Below are positions 7,230 through 14,669 of a stretch of DNA of 40,868 bases, piece by piece; position 1 is the first letter of the stretch, and every line of letters starts with the position of its first letter. Source of the stretch: a virus. The notes beneath the pieces were generated by a model. That model did no database searches. It was not told the DNA's origin and saw only the letters and a program-made list of their open reading frames with translations. Location: positions 1-40,868 of IMG/VR virus record IMGVR_UViG_3300038682_000215; one strand, given 5' to 3'. Both the position numbers and the translations under genes were made by a program.

Positions 7230-7459
7230 ATTTCTTCATCACCAAAGACCGTGTGCTCCACGTCAAACGCCAGGCGACGGACAGCATAAACCGCACTCTC
7301 ATTAGTAAACCCGGTACTCACGTACGTATTCGTCTTCATCTTACCGGACACTGTTACGATCATTACCGCATCACAGCTACCTATACAACTCTTAAGCAGC
7401 TCGTCGGCAGTTAAATATTTGTCGCCGGACATGGTTACTATATTGTCATTCTCGGTCAT
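7226..7459 (-). CDS. Hypothetical protein upstream of rfaH-like gene
   Basis: 77 aa, not recognised. It reads as a small mixed alpha/beta domain (YLTADELLKSCIG, AVMIVTVSGKMK, TGFTNESAVYAVRRL). ATGA overlaps on both sides tie it to the membrane protein before it and to the rfaH-like gene after it, so all three should be made together. Confidence 0.65.
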   Translation of the reverse strand: MTENDNIVTMSGDKYLTADELLKSCIGSCDAVMIVTVSGKMKTNTYVSTGFTNESAVYAVRRLAFDVEHTVFGDEEI

Positions 7460-7638
7460 TGTTTTGTCCGCCTCACCTCAAAAAAGTACATATTCCAACC
7501 CGTCGCCAATATATACAGAAGTGTCGGCAGCACGACCGCGCCATCAACGGCCTGATAAATAGCTCCAAAAAACACCATAAAAAATGAGCATATACTTATA
7601 AGCCCAACCATTTCAGCCCTTCTTTCTGTCTCAATCAT
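7456..7638 (-). CDS. Small membrane protein
   Basis: 60 aa from the ATG at 7638, which has AGGAG nine bases upstream. The ATG at 7647 directly abuts that AGGAG and is less likely. Two hydrophobic spans (VGLISICSFFMVFFGAIY and AVVLPTLLYILATGWNMYFF) end in a basic tail EVRRTKQ. No family recognised. ATGA coupling to the next gene. Confidence 0.6.
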   Translation of the reverse strand: MIETERRAEMVGLISICSFFMVFFGAIYQAVDGAVVLPTLLYILATGWNMYFFEVRRTKQ

Positions 7639-7711
7639 CCGCCACATCTCCTGCTATTCTCGTTGTTAGCACAGCATTTAGAATATCCAGTTCGTTGCTA
7701 GGGTTATACGG

Positions 7712-7882
7712 CTAGTGAACCGTCTGCCCTATCCTCTCTATCTGCTGCCTTCCACACTTCTTGCAAACTCGTTTTTGCATGTGATCTGTAGCGCCGGATA
7801 GCTGCCATTTTGCTGATAACGTTTTAGGTGGTACAGGTACGTCATACTGCTGCCACTTCTCCCACTTATGTAATATACACAT
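7712..7882 (-). CDS. Small Cys-pair (zinc-ribbon-like) protein
   Basis: 56 aa. Translation from the ATG at 7882 starts MCILHKWEKWQQYDVP and ends near RVCKKCGRQQIERIGQTVH. The CKKC knuckle together with the early Cys/His suggests one small zinc site. Proteins of this shape are common in phage early regions. It begins 10 bp after the preceding stop. Confidence 0.65.
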   Translation of the reverse strand: MCILHKWEKWQQYDVPVPPKTLSAKWQLSGATDHMQKRVCKKCGRQQIERIGQTVH

Positions 7883-7891
7883 ACATTCATC

Positions 7892-8047
7892 TCAAAATAT
7901 CCAGTTAGTTTTCACCGGCTCTCTAATCCGATCACAAGGCCCGGCCCCGTTTTCACATATCACAATTATCATGCTCGGATCTTCAATTATCAGATCAGCC
8001 ACTTTACACCCTGCTACGAAAAACAAAGCAGCGAAGAAGCAGCGCAT
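7892..8047 (-). CDS. Small lipoprotein or membrane protein
   Basis: 51 aa from the ATG at 8047: MRCFFAALFFVAGCKVADL is a short signal with a lipobox-like FVAGC, followed by a short exported part with two more cysteines. An upstream ATG at 8092 would add 15 residues and overlap the previous gene. Neither start has a strong ribosome site. Function unknown. Confidence 0.5.
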   Translation of the reverse strand: MRCFFAALFFVAGCKVADLIIEDPSMIIVICENGAGPCDRIREPVKTNWIF

Positions 8048-8075
8048 GAAAAATCTCAAACTACCTTTTAAACTT

Positions 8076-8498
8076 TCAACAATTTTCAACATTGCCTACA
8101 GCCCTGTACTTGCCTTTTTTGACCGCTACAATCTTGTTTTTATCTCGAAGAGAATAGACCAGGTGCTTGACTCTGCTTCTGTCAAATGTCGTTCTCTGTG
8201 CGAGTTCTCCAATCGTTTCAACACCATCGCAAACAAGCCTGAAGATTATTTCTCTCTGCTCAACCGGTTTGTGCTGTCTGGCTTTTCTGCTTTTTTTGTT
8301 TGCCCGATCACGAGACGCTTTGTAGTGATCGTCTGGCTCAATCTCTTTTGCTTGCATGATCGGCGTAGTCTTGACTGGGCCGCGCCTAGCCTCGAACTCT
8401 GCCATCTTTCGCGCCAACTCTTCGCGCTCTGCCTGTTTGCTCTGCACTGTGCCACCGCCAACACTTTTTGAGTCTGCCCACTTGTCTGCTGTATCCAT
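8076..8498 (-). CDS. Winged-helix-like DNA-binding protein
   Basis: 140 aa from the ATG at 8498 (GGGG seven bases upstream). The first half is charged and probably helical (KQAEREELARKMAEFEARRG), with a basic KKSRKARQHK stretch. The C-terminal ~60 residues fit a winged helix-turn-helix: IFRLVCDGVETIGELAQRT, DRSRVKHLVYSLRDKNKI, VAVKKGKYRAV. Probably a transcription or replication regulator of the phage; target unknown. Confidence 0.55.
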   Translation of the reverse strand: MDTADKWADSKSVGGGTVQSKQAEREELARKMAEFEARRGPVKTTPIMQAKEIEPDDHYKASRDRANKKSRKARQHKPVEQREIIFRLVCDGVETIGELAQRTTFDRSRVKHLVYSLRDKNKIVAVKKGKYRAVGNVENC

Positions 8499-8508
8499 AT
8501 CAAATCCC

Positions 8509-8691
8509 CTAATCAATGCTGATGTATTTTTGCTTCCATTCCGGCTTGATTGGAATGTAATAATCACAACAGGATTCGCCGTTGTTGTCGAAATCGTTAT
8601 ACGCTTGATGCTGATCAGCTTCAGCTTGCGCACGATAGCAACTATCGTAGCTGGGGCAATCCCGCTTTCCACACATAGCCAGCATCGTCAT
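8509..8691 (-). CDS. Small Cys-rich hypothetical protein
   Basis: 60 aa. Four cysteines in the order C-x5-C-x5-C...CC (MCGKRDCPSYDSCY, ESCCDYY) suggest metal binding. ATGA overlap with the upstream 68-aa gene. No function assigned. Confidence 0.55.
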   Translation of the reverse strand: MTMLAMCGKRDCPSYDSCYRAQAEADQHQAYNDFDNNGESCCDYYIPIKPEWKQKYISID

Positions 8692-8894
8692 AGCTTCTCC
8701 GCCACCCTCAGTTCGATTTCATGACCGTTGATGATCGCTGCGATTTGCATCTCTTCGCCCTGTCGCTCTTCGAATTCTCTCACCGCCTGAACATCCGCCG
8801 TTGTGATTGTAATAGGCTTTTTATCGCGCTGAGCTGCAAGTATCGCGGCTTTGATGAAGCGTGAATGCTTTTGTACTTTGTGTTGGTCATTCAT
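8688..8894 (-). CDS. Hypothetical early protein
   Basis: 68 aa: basic helical first half (KHSRFIKAAILAAQRDKK), then ITTADVQAVREFEERQ and a short beta-like end. AAAGGG lies close upstream of the ATG. It sits after the RuvC-like resolvase in the same operon. Not recognised. Confidence 0.55.
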   Translation of the reverse strand: MNDQHKVQKHSRFIKAAILAAQRDKKPITITTADVQAVREFEERQGEEMQIAAIINGHEIELRVAEKL

Positions 8895-8939
8895 AGCCCT
8901 TTCAGCCTCTTGTGTATTCGATTCTGTTTTTGTGAAAAG

Positions 8940-9422
8940 CTATTTGCCAAACCTTGCTATGAGAATGGCGTCTGCTCTCCCTATATCTTTTTTCCTGCCT
9001 AGTGGCGCGTCAGGGTAAAGCCGTTGCGCTAGCGTTCTAGCGTTATCCTTATCTTTGCCAATCAATCCTGCTGCCTTTTTCCACTTTTGCGGAGTCACCA
9101 AACTGCATGGGTAATCCATGCCAGCAATGACCCCTTGAATTATCCCGAAGCCTAAGCCGAAATTGAACATGGACGCAACGCCCTGCCCAGGCATTGCGCC
9201 AACTTTCTCAACTATGAACGAGAACTCGCAACCATGAGGGCCAGCCTTGGGCAAAGATTCCACCGCAGCGCGCTCGATCATCTTCTTCAGTTCATACGGG
9301 TTAACTTGCTGCTTTTTTCCGTTCGCCATTAGCGGCATGTCAAATACACAAAATAGCCGAATCCCGTCATCACTAACAATCGCAACCGCGCCAGTATTCC
9401 CAGGATCTATACCAATAATCAT
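8940..9422 (-). CDS. RuvC-like Holliday junction resolvase
   Basis: 160 aa, the usual RuvC size. The RNase H-type acidic residues are visible: D6 in IIGIDPGNTGA, E72 in SFIVEKVGAMPGQG and D151 in DIGRADAILIARFG. GQGVASMFNFG also matches the family. It should cut four-way junctions formed during recombination or replication of phage DNA, complementing the Rad52-like and NinB proteins on the other strand. ATGA overlap with the YbcO-like gene upstream. Confidence 0.85.
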   Translation of the reverse strand: MIIGIDPGNTGAVAIVSDDGIRLFCVFDMPLMANGKKQQVNPYELKKMIERAAVESLPKAGPHGCEFSFIVEKVGAMPGQGVASMFNFGLGFGIIQGVIAGMDYPCSLVTPQKWKKAAGLIGKDKDNARTLAQRLYPDAPLGRKKDIGRADAILIARFGK

Positions 9423-9727
9423 ATTTTCACCAACCCTTTATTTATCCAAAATTCCCACGTCCTGATTATTGCCCGGCGGGTATAAAAAAGAATTTCTTCT
9501 TCTGTCCCTTTGTATCCGTCAATCCATGCATGGCACTGACTGCAAGCAAAGCAAGCGCTAAAGTCATGAGTCTTCCCGCCCATCTTCCCCCCGTCAACCT
9601 GCACATGAGCAAGTACAACTGTGTCAGGGTTGTAATTGCACACTCCGGAAACGTTTAGGGTGCAATCTTGCCCTCTCGCGCTGCGTTGCAGCTTTGGTGA
9701 TACGAATCGCTTTTGCACTCTCTGCAC
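9419..9727 (-). CDS. YbcO/DUF1364-like putative HNH-type endonuclease
   Basis: 102 aa. SARGQDCTLNVSGVCNYNPD, VVLAHVQV, GMGGK-like GKMGGKTHD and CFACSQCHAWIDG are the conserved blocks of the DUF1364/YbcO family found in lambdoid phages. Paired cysteines and histidines form the metal site of an HNH-like fold. It is coupled to the RuvC-like gene by ATGA, supporting a DNA-processing role in recombination or replication. Confidence 0.75.
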   Translation of the reverse strand: MQRVQKRFVSPKLQRSARGQDCTLNVSGVCNYNPDTVVLAHVQVDGGKMGGKTHDFSACFACSQCHAWIDGYKGTEEEILFYTRRAIIRTWEFWINKGLVKI

Positions 9728-9737
9728 CTCTTCGGCT

Positions 9738-9926
9738 TCAGTTTTTCAAGCAAGATGTAGCACCTTTGTATTTCTCGCAATACTCCGGGTTAACCGCAGT
9801 GCCGTCTTCCTCTTCGTACCAGCCGTCAGGAATGAATTTTCGGCCTTTAGTAAACCCTGCAACTACGAATACTCGGTTTTCACTGAAAACTTTAACGTAA
9901 TCGCCTACATTGATTACTTCAGTCAT
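9738..9926 (-). CDS. Hypothetical SH3-like small protein
   Basis: 62 aa. It starts TEVINVGDYVKVFSENRVFVV, a pattern typical of small KOW/SH3-like beta barrels that handle a 'DYVKV...V' strand pair. The C-terminus has two cysteines. It sits between the radical-SAM gene and the YbcO-like gene, with no clear function. Confidence 0.55.
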   Translation of the reverse strand: MTEVINVGDYVKVFSENRVFVVAGFTKGRKFIPDGWYEEEDGTAVNPEYCEKYKGATSCLKN

Positions 9927-9930
9927 TGCG

Positions 9931-10986
9931 CTATACCAAAGCCTCTGATTGATTGGATAGGTTTATTACTCCTTCGATCTTAAGCTTCTTCGTTTTAGAT
10001 TTTAGTTCTGAGCCGCCAAGTATTGCGTTCCCGCAAGTAACTAGCCCGTTTTCTTCGTCAGTTGAAGGAACAAACACCAAAACGTCAAACCCGGATTCTT
10101 TAAGGTCTTGTTCTGGCTTCTGGTACGGTTGCCAGCTTTCATACCCGCCAACAGTTTTAGTACCGCTCTCTCGGCAAGCATTGTTGTTGTGTATAGGTGT
10201 GATCTTGCACATAAATTTTGCTGGATCGAACAGCCTATTGACCTTTTCAGCGTCAATAATGTAATCAGTTGAGTATGCAAAGTTTAAGCAATATTTCCGG
10301 CTTATTGGGTCAGGCATCTTATCTGCAATTCGCGCCAACTCTTCAAGAGTTAACGAAAGCCCGCCGAACATTTCCGCCCGTTGATCTTCGTCAGTTGAGT
10401 TTATACTAAACTGTAACCCTGCCTGCCCGTTGTATATGTCGTTTTTAATTCTGCACCATTCAAGAATCCTTGACTCAAGGCCGCTGAATTTTCTTGGTAG
10501 AGACGTGGTAAGAACAGGATGAAACACCTCTATGTTCAACCCAGTATCCGTAGCTATTTGGCGCTTATTCTCATAGCACCAAACCGCGAAATCAAAAACA
10601 GCTTTGTTGAATATTGGATCTCCCATTCGTGCAAAGTGCAAATTTAACCGCTCTGTATATTTATTTTCTGGAAAAAGCCCAATAGCTCGATACATTTGAT
10701 TTTTTAAATCATCAAAAGTTACGTTCCCTCTCCATTTGACTTTTGGAACATCGCAAAAAGTGCATTTCATAGGGCACCCATATTGCGTGCTGAGCGTAAC
10801 AACCCACTTCTCGCTAAGCGGCATACAGTTAGTATTTGGAACACCAGCTATTGGGTTTGTGTATCCAAGAAAATCCGCTTTAACGTTGTGCCGCTTGCCG
10901 TAATCACCGATTGATAGCGTCTCAAGATCGCCCTTGCTATATTCATCAACAAACAAATAGCCAGTTGGAACCATGTATTTTTTCAT
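9931..10986 (-). CDS. Radical SAM enzyme of RlmN/Cfr type
   Basis: 351 aa. The [4Fe-4S] motif CPMKCTFC uses C71, C75 and C78, preceded by VVTLSTQYG as in RlmN/Cfr (SSQVG). FARMGDP matches the SAM-binding GMGEP-type loop, and ITPIHNN matches the conserved Pro/Asn segment. C318 in LVTCGNAILGG lines up with the methyl-carrying C355 of RlmN (AACGQL). The position of RlmN C118, seven residues before the cluster, is Thr64. It may methylate an adenine in rRNA/tRNA or another substrate; specificity cannot be read from sequence. It lies in the leftward early operon. Confidence 0.8.
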   Translation of the reverse strand: MKKYMVPTGYLFVDEYSKGDLETLSIGDYGKRHNVKADFLGYTNPIAGVPNTNCMPLSEKWVVTLSTQYGCPMKCTFCDVPKVKWRGNVTFDDLKNQMYRAIGLFPENKYTERLNLHFARMGDPIFNKAVFDFAVWCYENKRQIATDTGLNIEVFHPVLTTSLPRKFSGLESRILEWCRIKNDIYNGQAGLQFSINSTDEDQRAEMFGGLSLTLEELARIADKMPDPISRKYCLNFAYSTDYIIDAEKVNRLFDPAKFMCKITPIHNNNACRESGTKTVGGYESWQPYQKPEQDLKESGFDVLVFVPSTDEENGLVTCGNAILGGSELKSKTKKLKIEGVINLSNQSEALV

Positions 10987-11047
10987 TGCTCTATACCCCG
11001 TCCTGTTCTATTTTTCAAAAAAAGGAAAACAGCCTCTCGTATAAATT

Positions 11048-11230
11048 TTAAACCGGCAGCTTCGACCGAAACCGCGAATACTCCAACGCTTCCTGAATCG
11101 CAGAATTAGCAATGGCAGATGCAACAATAAAATCAATGTGCAGCTTGAAGCCTATCGCGCACTCGTACTGCCACCACGCTTCATGCTTTTCCGTTTCCAT
11201 GATGATGCCCTCTGTTGTTACGCTACTCAT
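11048..11230 (-). CDS. Hypothetical early protein
   Basis: 60 aa, mostly helical (AWWQYECAIGFKLHIDFIVASAI in part hydrophobic), ending in RFRSKLPV. Its ATG overlaps the end of the tiny hydrophobic gene upstream (ATGAGTAG). An internal ATG at 11200 is another possible start. Function unknown. Confidence 0.5.
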   Translation of the reverse strand: MSSVTTEGIIMETEKHEAWWQYECAIGFKLHIDFIVASAIANSAIQEALEYSRFRSKLPV

Positions 11231-11285
11231 CTAAGCAACATGCCAGAGCAATCACAAGAAAAATCATACACGCCACAGATGTCAT
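11223..11285 (-). CDS. 20-aa hydrophobic peptide
   Basis: The ORF MTSVACMIFLVIALACCLDE is coupled to the membrane protein upstream by TAATG and to the next gene by an ATG/TAG overlap. It is little more than one membrane span. It could be a toxin-like or lysis-modulating peptide, or only a coupling ORF. Confidence 0.35.
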   Translation of the reverse strand: MTSVACMIFLVIALACCLDE

Positions 11286-11416
11286 TAGTAATCATCCTCT
11301 TCACGCTTCAGAGCTTCGTTGATATCACGCTGATACACCGGCCAGTTTTTTACTATCGTGCCCAGGATAAAAGCGATAACTAAAACGCCGACTCCAATCA
11401 TGTAATATGTGTGCAT
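11285..11416 (-). CDS. 43-aa single-span membrane protein
   Basis: GGAG lies seven bases before the ATG at 11416. Sequence: a membrane helix (MIGVGVLVIAFILGTIV) followed by a charged cytoplasmic or periplasmic tail rich in E/D/R ending EEDDY. The strong ribosome site and coupled downstream ATG support it as a real gene. Function unknown. Confidence 0.6.
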   Translation of the reverse strand: MHTYYMIGVGVLVIAFILGTIVKNWPVYQRDINEALKREEDDY

Positions 11417-11491
11417 CTTCTTTCTCCGATGTTTTACTTCATTAAACTAAAGCACAGCTTCAACAGCTCCACAACAATCATCTAATCTTTT

Positions 11492-11638
11492 TTATTCAGA
11501 CTGACGAACGGTAGCGCTGGCCTCGATCTTGTCTCTAAGATCGCGCATTATTTTCTCAAGCCTTGCTTTGTCTTCTTGAGTCGCTTTTTTGTGCATCTCG
11601 ATTAGCGCTGAAGCCAAGGCTGATTTAATCGGCTTCAT
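11492..11638 (-). CDS. 48-aa helical protein coupled to the helicase
   Basis: The ATG overlaps the DnaB-like gene stop (ATGA). The product is one amphipathic charged helix (KPIKSALASALIEMHKKATQ, DKARLEKIMRDLRDKIEAS). Because it directly follows the helicase and is coupled to it, it might be a helicase accessory peptide (inference only). Confidence 0.5.
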   Translation of the reverse strand: MKPIKSALASALIEMHKKATQEDKARLEKIMRDLRDKIEASATVRQSE

Positions 11639-12918
11639 CGGTATGGCCAGCTCTGTACGAGATTTTCAAACTTAATGAATTTTGCAAGCCACGCAACCCT
11701 AATCAACCCGGTCGGGCCATGCCGGTTTTTTTCCACGTTTAGCTCAGCCACACCGGCATCCTGGCTGTCTTCGTTATAAGCTTCATCACGATAAAGCATG
11801 ATTATTTCATCTGCCTCTTTTTCGATTTCTGAAGAGTTGGCCAAATCGCCCATGAGCGGCCTTTTGTCTGTCCTCTTTTCTACTTCTCGGTTGACTTGCG
11901 CAAGCGTGACGACTGGAATGTTAAGCTCTCTAGCAAGCGTTTTAAGCCCCCTGGCTATCTCGCTTACTTGCTCGATTCTTGAGTCGCGCGGGTTGTTTCC
12001 GCTAAGCCGCTGAAGATAATCTACAAAAAGTATCTTGATGCAGTGCTTCTGCTTCATTTTGCGCGCCCACCGCTGCACCTCCGCAATCGTTGGGCTTGAT
12101 TTTTCATCAATCAAGATTGGCTTGTCGTTCATCCTGCCGATCCCGTTGTACAGCTTTTGCCAATCGTCATCCTCCAGGTTTGCAGTTCTAACGCGCTGAG
12201 AATCAACCCGCCCATAGTTGCTAATCGCTCTTGTTGCAAGCTGTTCCGCTGACATTTCCGCTGATATAACCCCCGCAGGAACACCACAATTTAGCGCAAG
12301 GCCCAACAATAAGCCGGTTTTACCCATCGCCGGCCGCGCACCGATTACGCACAAATCCGACTCCTGGAACCCACCCAAACAATCATCTAAGTCAGTAAGT
12401 CCACTGGTTATGCCGGTTATTTTCCCGCCAGACTTATGCACCCTGTCCAGCTTATCCACAGCTTTTTTAAGGGCTTCTTTCAGGGTGTAGGTAGTCTTAG
12501 CTGCTGTCTCGTCCAAAGCCATCAGCTCACTGATAGCAATATCAATCGCCGATTCATCTAGCGCTATATTGTCGGACAATTCTAAGGCGATACGACGCAC
12601 GTCACGCGACTTTCGGTAGCGCCTTACGCTCTTTGCGTATATTTGTACGTTCGTGGCGCTGGCGGTGTTTCTGGCGATCGTAGCCACCGTTACAGACCAA
12701 TCCTTTCCCGTCGTCCTGCTCAGCTCTTCGGAAACCGTCCACAGGTCGAAGGGCTGGCCAGCGCTTTCAAGCTGCATCATTGCTCCGAAAATTTGCCCCA
12801 TTGCCTGATCACAGAAATCCAGGGGGGTGAGATCAATATCGGCAATTTTTGAGTTGTCCAGCAATAACCCGCCAACCACCGCTTGCTCGGCTTCTAAAAA
12901 TGACTCGAAGTTGCTCAT
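11635..12918 (-). CDS. dnaB-like: DnaB-like replicative DNA helicase
   Basis: 427 aa. The N-terminal DnaB domain (EQAVVGGLLLDN, about 1-100) precedes a RecA-like helicase domain with Walker A ARPAMGKTG (193-201), Walker B ILFVDYLQRL, and the ELNIPVVTLAQVNREVEKR and DLANSSEIEKEADEI blocks of DnaB. It should unwind the phage fork as a hexamer, loaded by the adjacent DUF1376 protein. ATGA overlap with that gene, as in lambda O-P-type replication modules. Confidence 0.93.
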   Translation of the reverse strand: MSNFESFLEAEQAVVGGLLLDNSKIADIDLTPLDFCDQAMGQIFGAMMQLESAGQPFDLWTVSEELSRTTGKDWSVTVATIARNTASATNVQIYAKSVRRYRKSRDVRRIALELSDNIALDESAIDIAISELMALDETAAKTTYTLKEALKKAVDKLDRVHKSGGKITGITSGLTDLDDCLGGFQESDLCVIGARPAMGKTGLLLGLALNCGVPAGVISAEMSAEQLATRAISNYGRVDSQRVRTANLEDDDWQKLYNGIGRMNDKPILIDEKSSPTIAEVQRWARKMKQKHCIKILFVDYLQRLSGNNPRDSRIEQVSEIARGLKTLARELNIPVVTLAQVNREVEKRTDKRPLMGDLANSSEIEKEADEIIMLYRDEAYNEDSQDAGVAELNVEKNRHGPTGLIRVAWLAKFIKFENLVQSWPYR

Positions 12919-13640
12919 CGGTCATCCCCCGGTTTTGGCATGAGTTTGCGGGGTGCAGGCGCTTGCGTTGGTGGTGGTGTTGAATTATCCCGTCGCACCC
13001 AATTTCGCCACGTTGCCAGCCAGTCAGCCTTCACACCCTTGCTGCCAGCTTGAGCTATCCAGTAATCCTTGAACGTGTCGGATATGAATTTGATCTGTTG
13101 GTCATTCAGGTTTGGATTGATAGCCTTGGCTGCTTCGTAGTAATCCTGATTTAGTTTCCAGTCTGTTGGAAGCCTTGAGCCTTTAGGTTGTTTCTTTGGT
13201 GGAGCGTCGACAGACGCAAGTGTGTTATTACTCTGTTTAATGGTTTCATGGTTAATGTTTAGTGTTTTATGGTTAGCATTGCCTTCGCATTCAATCTGCA
13301 ATGCGTTCGCATCTGATTCTTTGCGCTCTGCAGACCATCTTACCTCTGCAGCCTGTTTTGCCTTTTCCGACTTTGCCTTGTATGCCGATATCTGCTTCAT
13401 CGCTGCAGCTTGTTCGTATCCGTAATCAGTGGGCGTGAAAAACTCCTCTAATACGTCAGCAATACATTCGCTATGCGTTCGCATTCTTATCAGTTTTGCT
13501 ATCTGGTCGGCAGAGCTAGGGAGGGGTGATTCGTGAAGATAAATCCAGTCGAGCATGCGCCTATAAGCCAAGTCCTCCATCTCAGAGAGGTGGGATGTAT
13601 GGCTCATATAATCGCCTATATTGAACTTGTAGTAGTGCAT
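12915..13640 (-). CDS. DUF1376-type replication initiator/loader
   Basis: 241 aa from the ATG at 13640, which follows the preceding stop (TGATATG). The first ~100 residues match DUF1376: MHYYKFNIGDYMSHTSHLSE, LAYRRMLDWIYLHESPLP. A variable linker (~115-170) is followed by a DnaT/O-like C-terminal region (LPTDWKLNQDYYEAAKAI, ADWLATWRNWVRR). Such proteins take the place of lambda O/P, binding the origin or recruiting helicase. The linker DNA carries repeat motifs that may be the origin. Confidence 0.8.
   Translation of the reverse strand: MHYYKFNIGDYMSHTSHLSEMEDLAYRRMLDWIYLHESPLPSSADQIAKLIRMRTHSECIADVLEEFFTPTDYGYEQAAAMKQISAYKAKSEKAKQAAEVRWSAERKESDANALQIECEGNANHKTLNINHETIKQSNNTLASVDAPPKKQPKGSRLPTDWKLNQDYYEAAKAINPNLNDQQIKFISDTFKDYWIAQAGSKGVKADWLATWRNWVRRDNSTPPPTQAPAPRKLMPKPGDDR
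13278..13312. repeat. Candidate origin repeats, first pair
   Basis: ATGCGTTCGCAT at 13301-13312 has inverted arms ATGCG/CGCAT. A degenerate copy (ATTGCCTTCGCAT) lies at 13278-13290, next to an AT-rich stretch (13240-13280) with three ATGGTT words. Location inside the replication-initiator gene is like lambda ori in the O gene. Confidence 0.4.
13473..13484. repeat. Candidate origin repeat, exact second copy
   Basis: Second exact ATGCGTTCGCAT. Here it is read in a different codon frame (RMRTH) from the copy at 13301-13312 (DANAL), so the shared 12-mer is not explained by protein similarity. Confidence 0.4.
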
Positions 13641-13641
13641 A

Positions 13642-13851
13642 TCACGCCCCCTGATGAGGGTCATCAGACCATTCTTGAGGCATATTCTCATTAAGCCAAT
13701 CTGCAGCATCCTTATGGCTGTAGCCTTCAAACCATAGCCGCTGCAGGGCTTTCTTTTGCTTTTTTGAGGGGGATTCAATGTTGGTGTGCGAATAGACTAA
13801 TCTTGACCATTTCACGGAAAAATTGGACATTCTGCGAGAGCGTTTTTTCAT
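13642..13851 (-). CDS. Hypothetical basic protein of replication module
   Basis: 69 aa, strongly basic at the N-terminus (MKKRSRRMSNFSVKWSRLVY). It then has a helical segment (KKALQRLWFEGYSHKDAADWL) resembling a small helix-turn-helix. First gene after the promoter at 13946-13973 and directly upstream of the DUF1376 gene. Function unknown; DNA binding is plausible. Confidence 0.55.
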   Translation of the reverse strand: MKKRSRRMSNFSVKWSRLVYSHTNIESPSKKQKKALQRLWFEGYSHKDAADWLNENMPQEWSDDPHQGA

Positions 13852-13945
13852 GATACCAACCTAAGTATGGCCAGCTAAAAAGAAGTGCGGCAACCACGCT
13901 GGTTTTGGCTGTCTCAGGAGTTACCCTGATGAGCCGCTTAAGTTA

Positions 13946-13973
13946 ATTCTACCTAATCGCTATAAAACTGCAA
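13946..13973 (-). promoter_or_regulatory. Putative sigma70 promoter for replication genes
   Basis: Minus strand: -35 TTGCAG (13973-13968), 16-nt spacer, -10 TAGAAT (13951-13946). It lies in a 188-bp gap upstream of the 69-aa protein, DUF1376 and helicase genes. Otherwise the gap holds only a 16-codon ORF starting at about 14001. Confidence 0.55.
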
Positions 13974-14039
13974 GGTGTTGCCGCCTCACTGGTTCACCGC
14001 TGACCCGCATATCAGAAAACTTCCAGTAAAGCCCCTCGA

Positions 14040-14258
14040 CTAAAGATCATCTAGCTGTCCTGGCATTTGCCATCGTGTATTAGAGCCTCTTTCTCGAATA
14101 ACTAGCCCTACGGTAGCGGGGTCCACGCAAACCTTCTCACCGTGCGTTCCCTTGCGGTGCTTGTCGAAGTTTCCGGTAGTGCTGAAATATTCGCCGCATA
14201 CCGAGCACATACAGACTTTGCTGCTACTGAGTTTTGATTTTGTTCGCGGTGTGTTCAT
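14040..14258 (-). CDS. FDXHR-like zinc-finger protein
   Basis: 72 aa from the ATG at 14258 (ATGA overlap with the preceding gene). CSVCGEYFSTTGNFDKHRKG contains a C-x2-C pair followed by FDKHR and a later His/Cys (GTHGEKVC), the pattern of the small FDXHR/C2H2-like zinc-binding phage proteins. Role unknown. Confidence 0.65.
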   Translation of the reverse strand: MNTPRTKSKLSSSKVCMCSVCGEYFSTTGNFDKHRKGTHGEKVCVDPATVGLVIRERGSNTRWQMPGQLDDL

Positions 14259-14533
14259 GCGCTCAACCCCCATTCCGCTTCCCTTGCTCGGCTTATGGTT
14301 GACTTATCCGGCGAAAACTCACCACACCAATCACCCCCGGTAGTTAACGGTTGCTGCCAAGCTTCAGACCTAGCCTCGCTGCCGCCGAGAGAGGTGTCCA
14401 CCTCTTGCAGATGGGCAGTGTCCAATACAGGGGGATATCTACGGCACTTACCGGGGCGGTCATCTCGGTGGAGTCTCCAATCCTCAGGCAGATATACCCA
14501 GTACTCGCATTCAGAACATCTTCGCTTACTCAT
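14255..14533 (-). CDS. Hypothetical Cys-containing protein
   Basis: 92 aa from the ATG at 14533 with GAGG upstream. It starts SKRRCSECEYWVYLPEDW, with C-x2-C, then GKCRR and GDWCGEF, suggesting a zinc site built from four cysteines. Coupled at both ends by short overlaps. No function known. Confidence 0.6.
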   Translation of the reverse strand: MSKRRCSECEYWVYLPEDWRLHRDDRPGKCRRYPPVLDTAHLQEVDTSLGGSEARSEAWQQPLTTGGDWCGEFSPDKSTISRAREAEWGLSA

Positions 14534-14669
14534 AAACCCCTCGCTTAGTTGAAGTGGGCGCAGGTGGTGTAATTCCTGCCTGGGCGCGCGGTGATTCACT
14601 TAACATCTTTTGCGCCTTCTTATGTCGTTTCGTACCGTTCAGCACATCACCACTGTGCATTACCCACAC
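14526..14669 (-). CDS. Small basic hypothetical protein
   Basis: 47 aa from the GTG at 14669, which has GAGGG seven bases upstream. Content is basic and Pro/Thr-rich (NGTKRHKKAQKMLSESPRAQ). It overlaps the start of the next gene by 8 nt. The 287 bp between this start and the gene ending at 14957 hold only a terminator, an inverted repeat CAACCG-CAA-CGGTTG at 14736-14750, and no convincing gene. Confidence 0.45.
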   Translation of the reverse strand: MWVMHSGDVLNGTKRHKKAQKMLSESPRAQAGITPPAPTSTKRGVYE

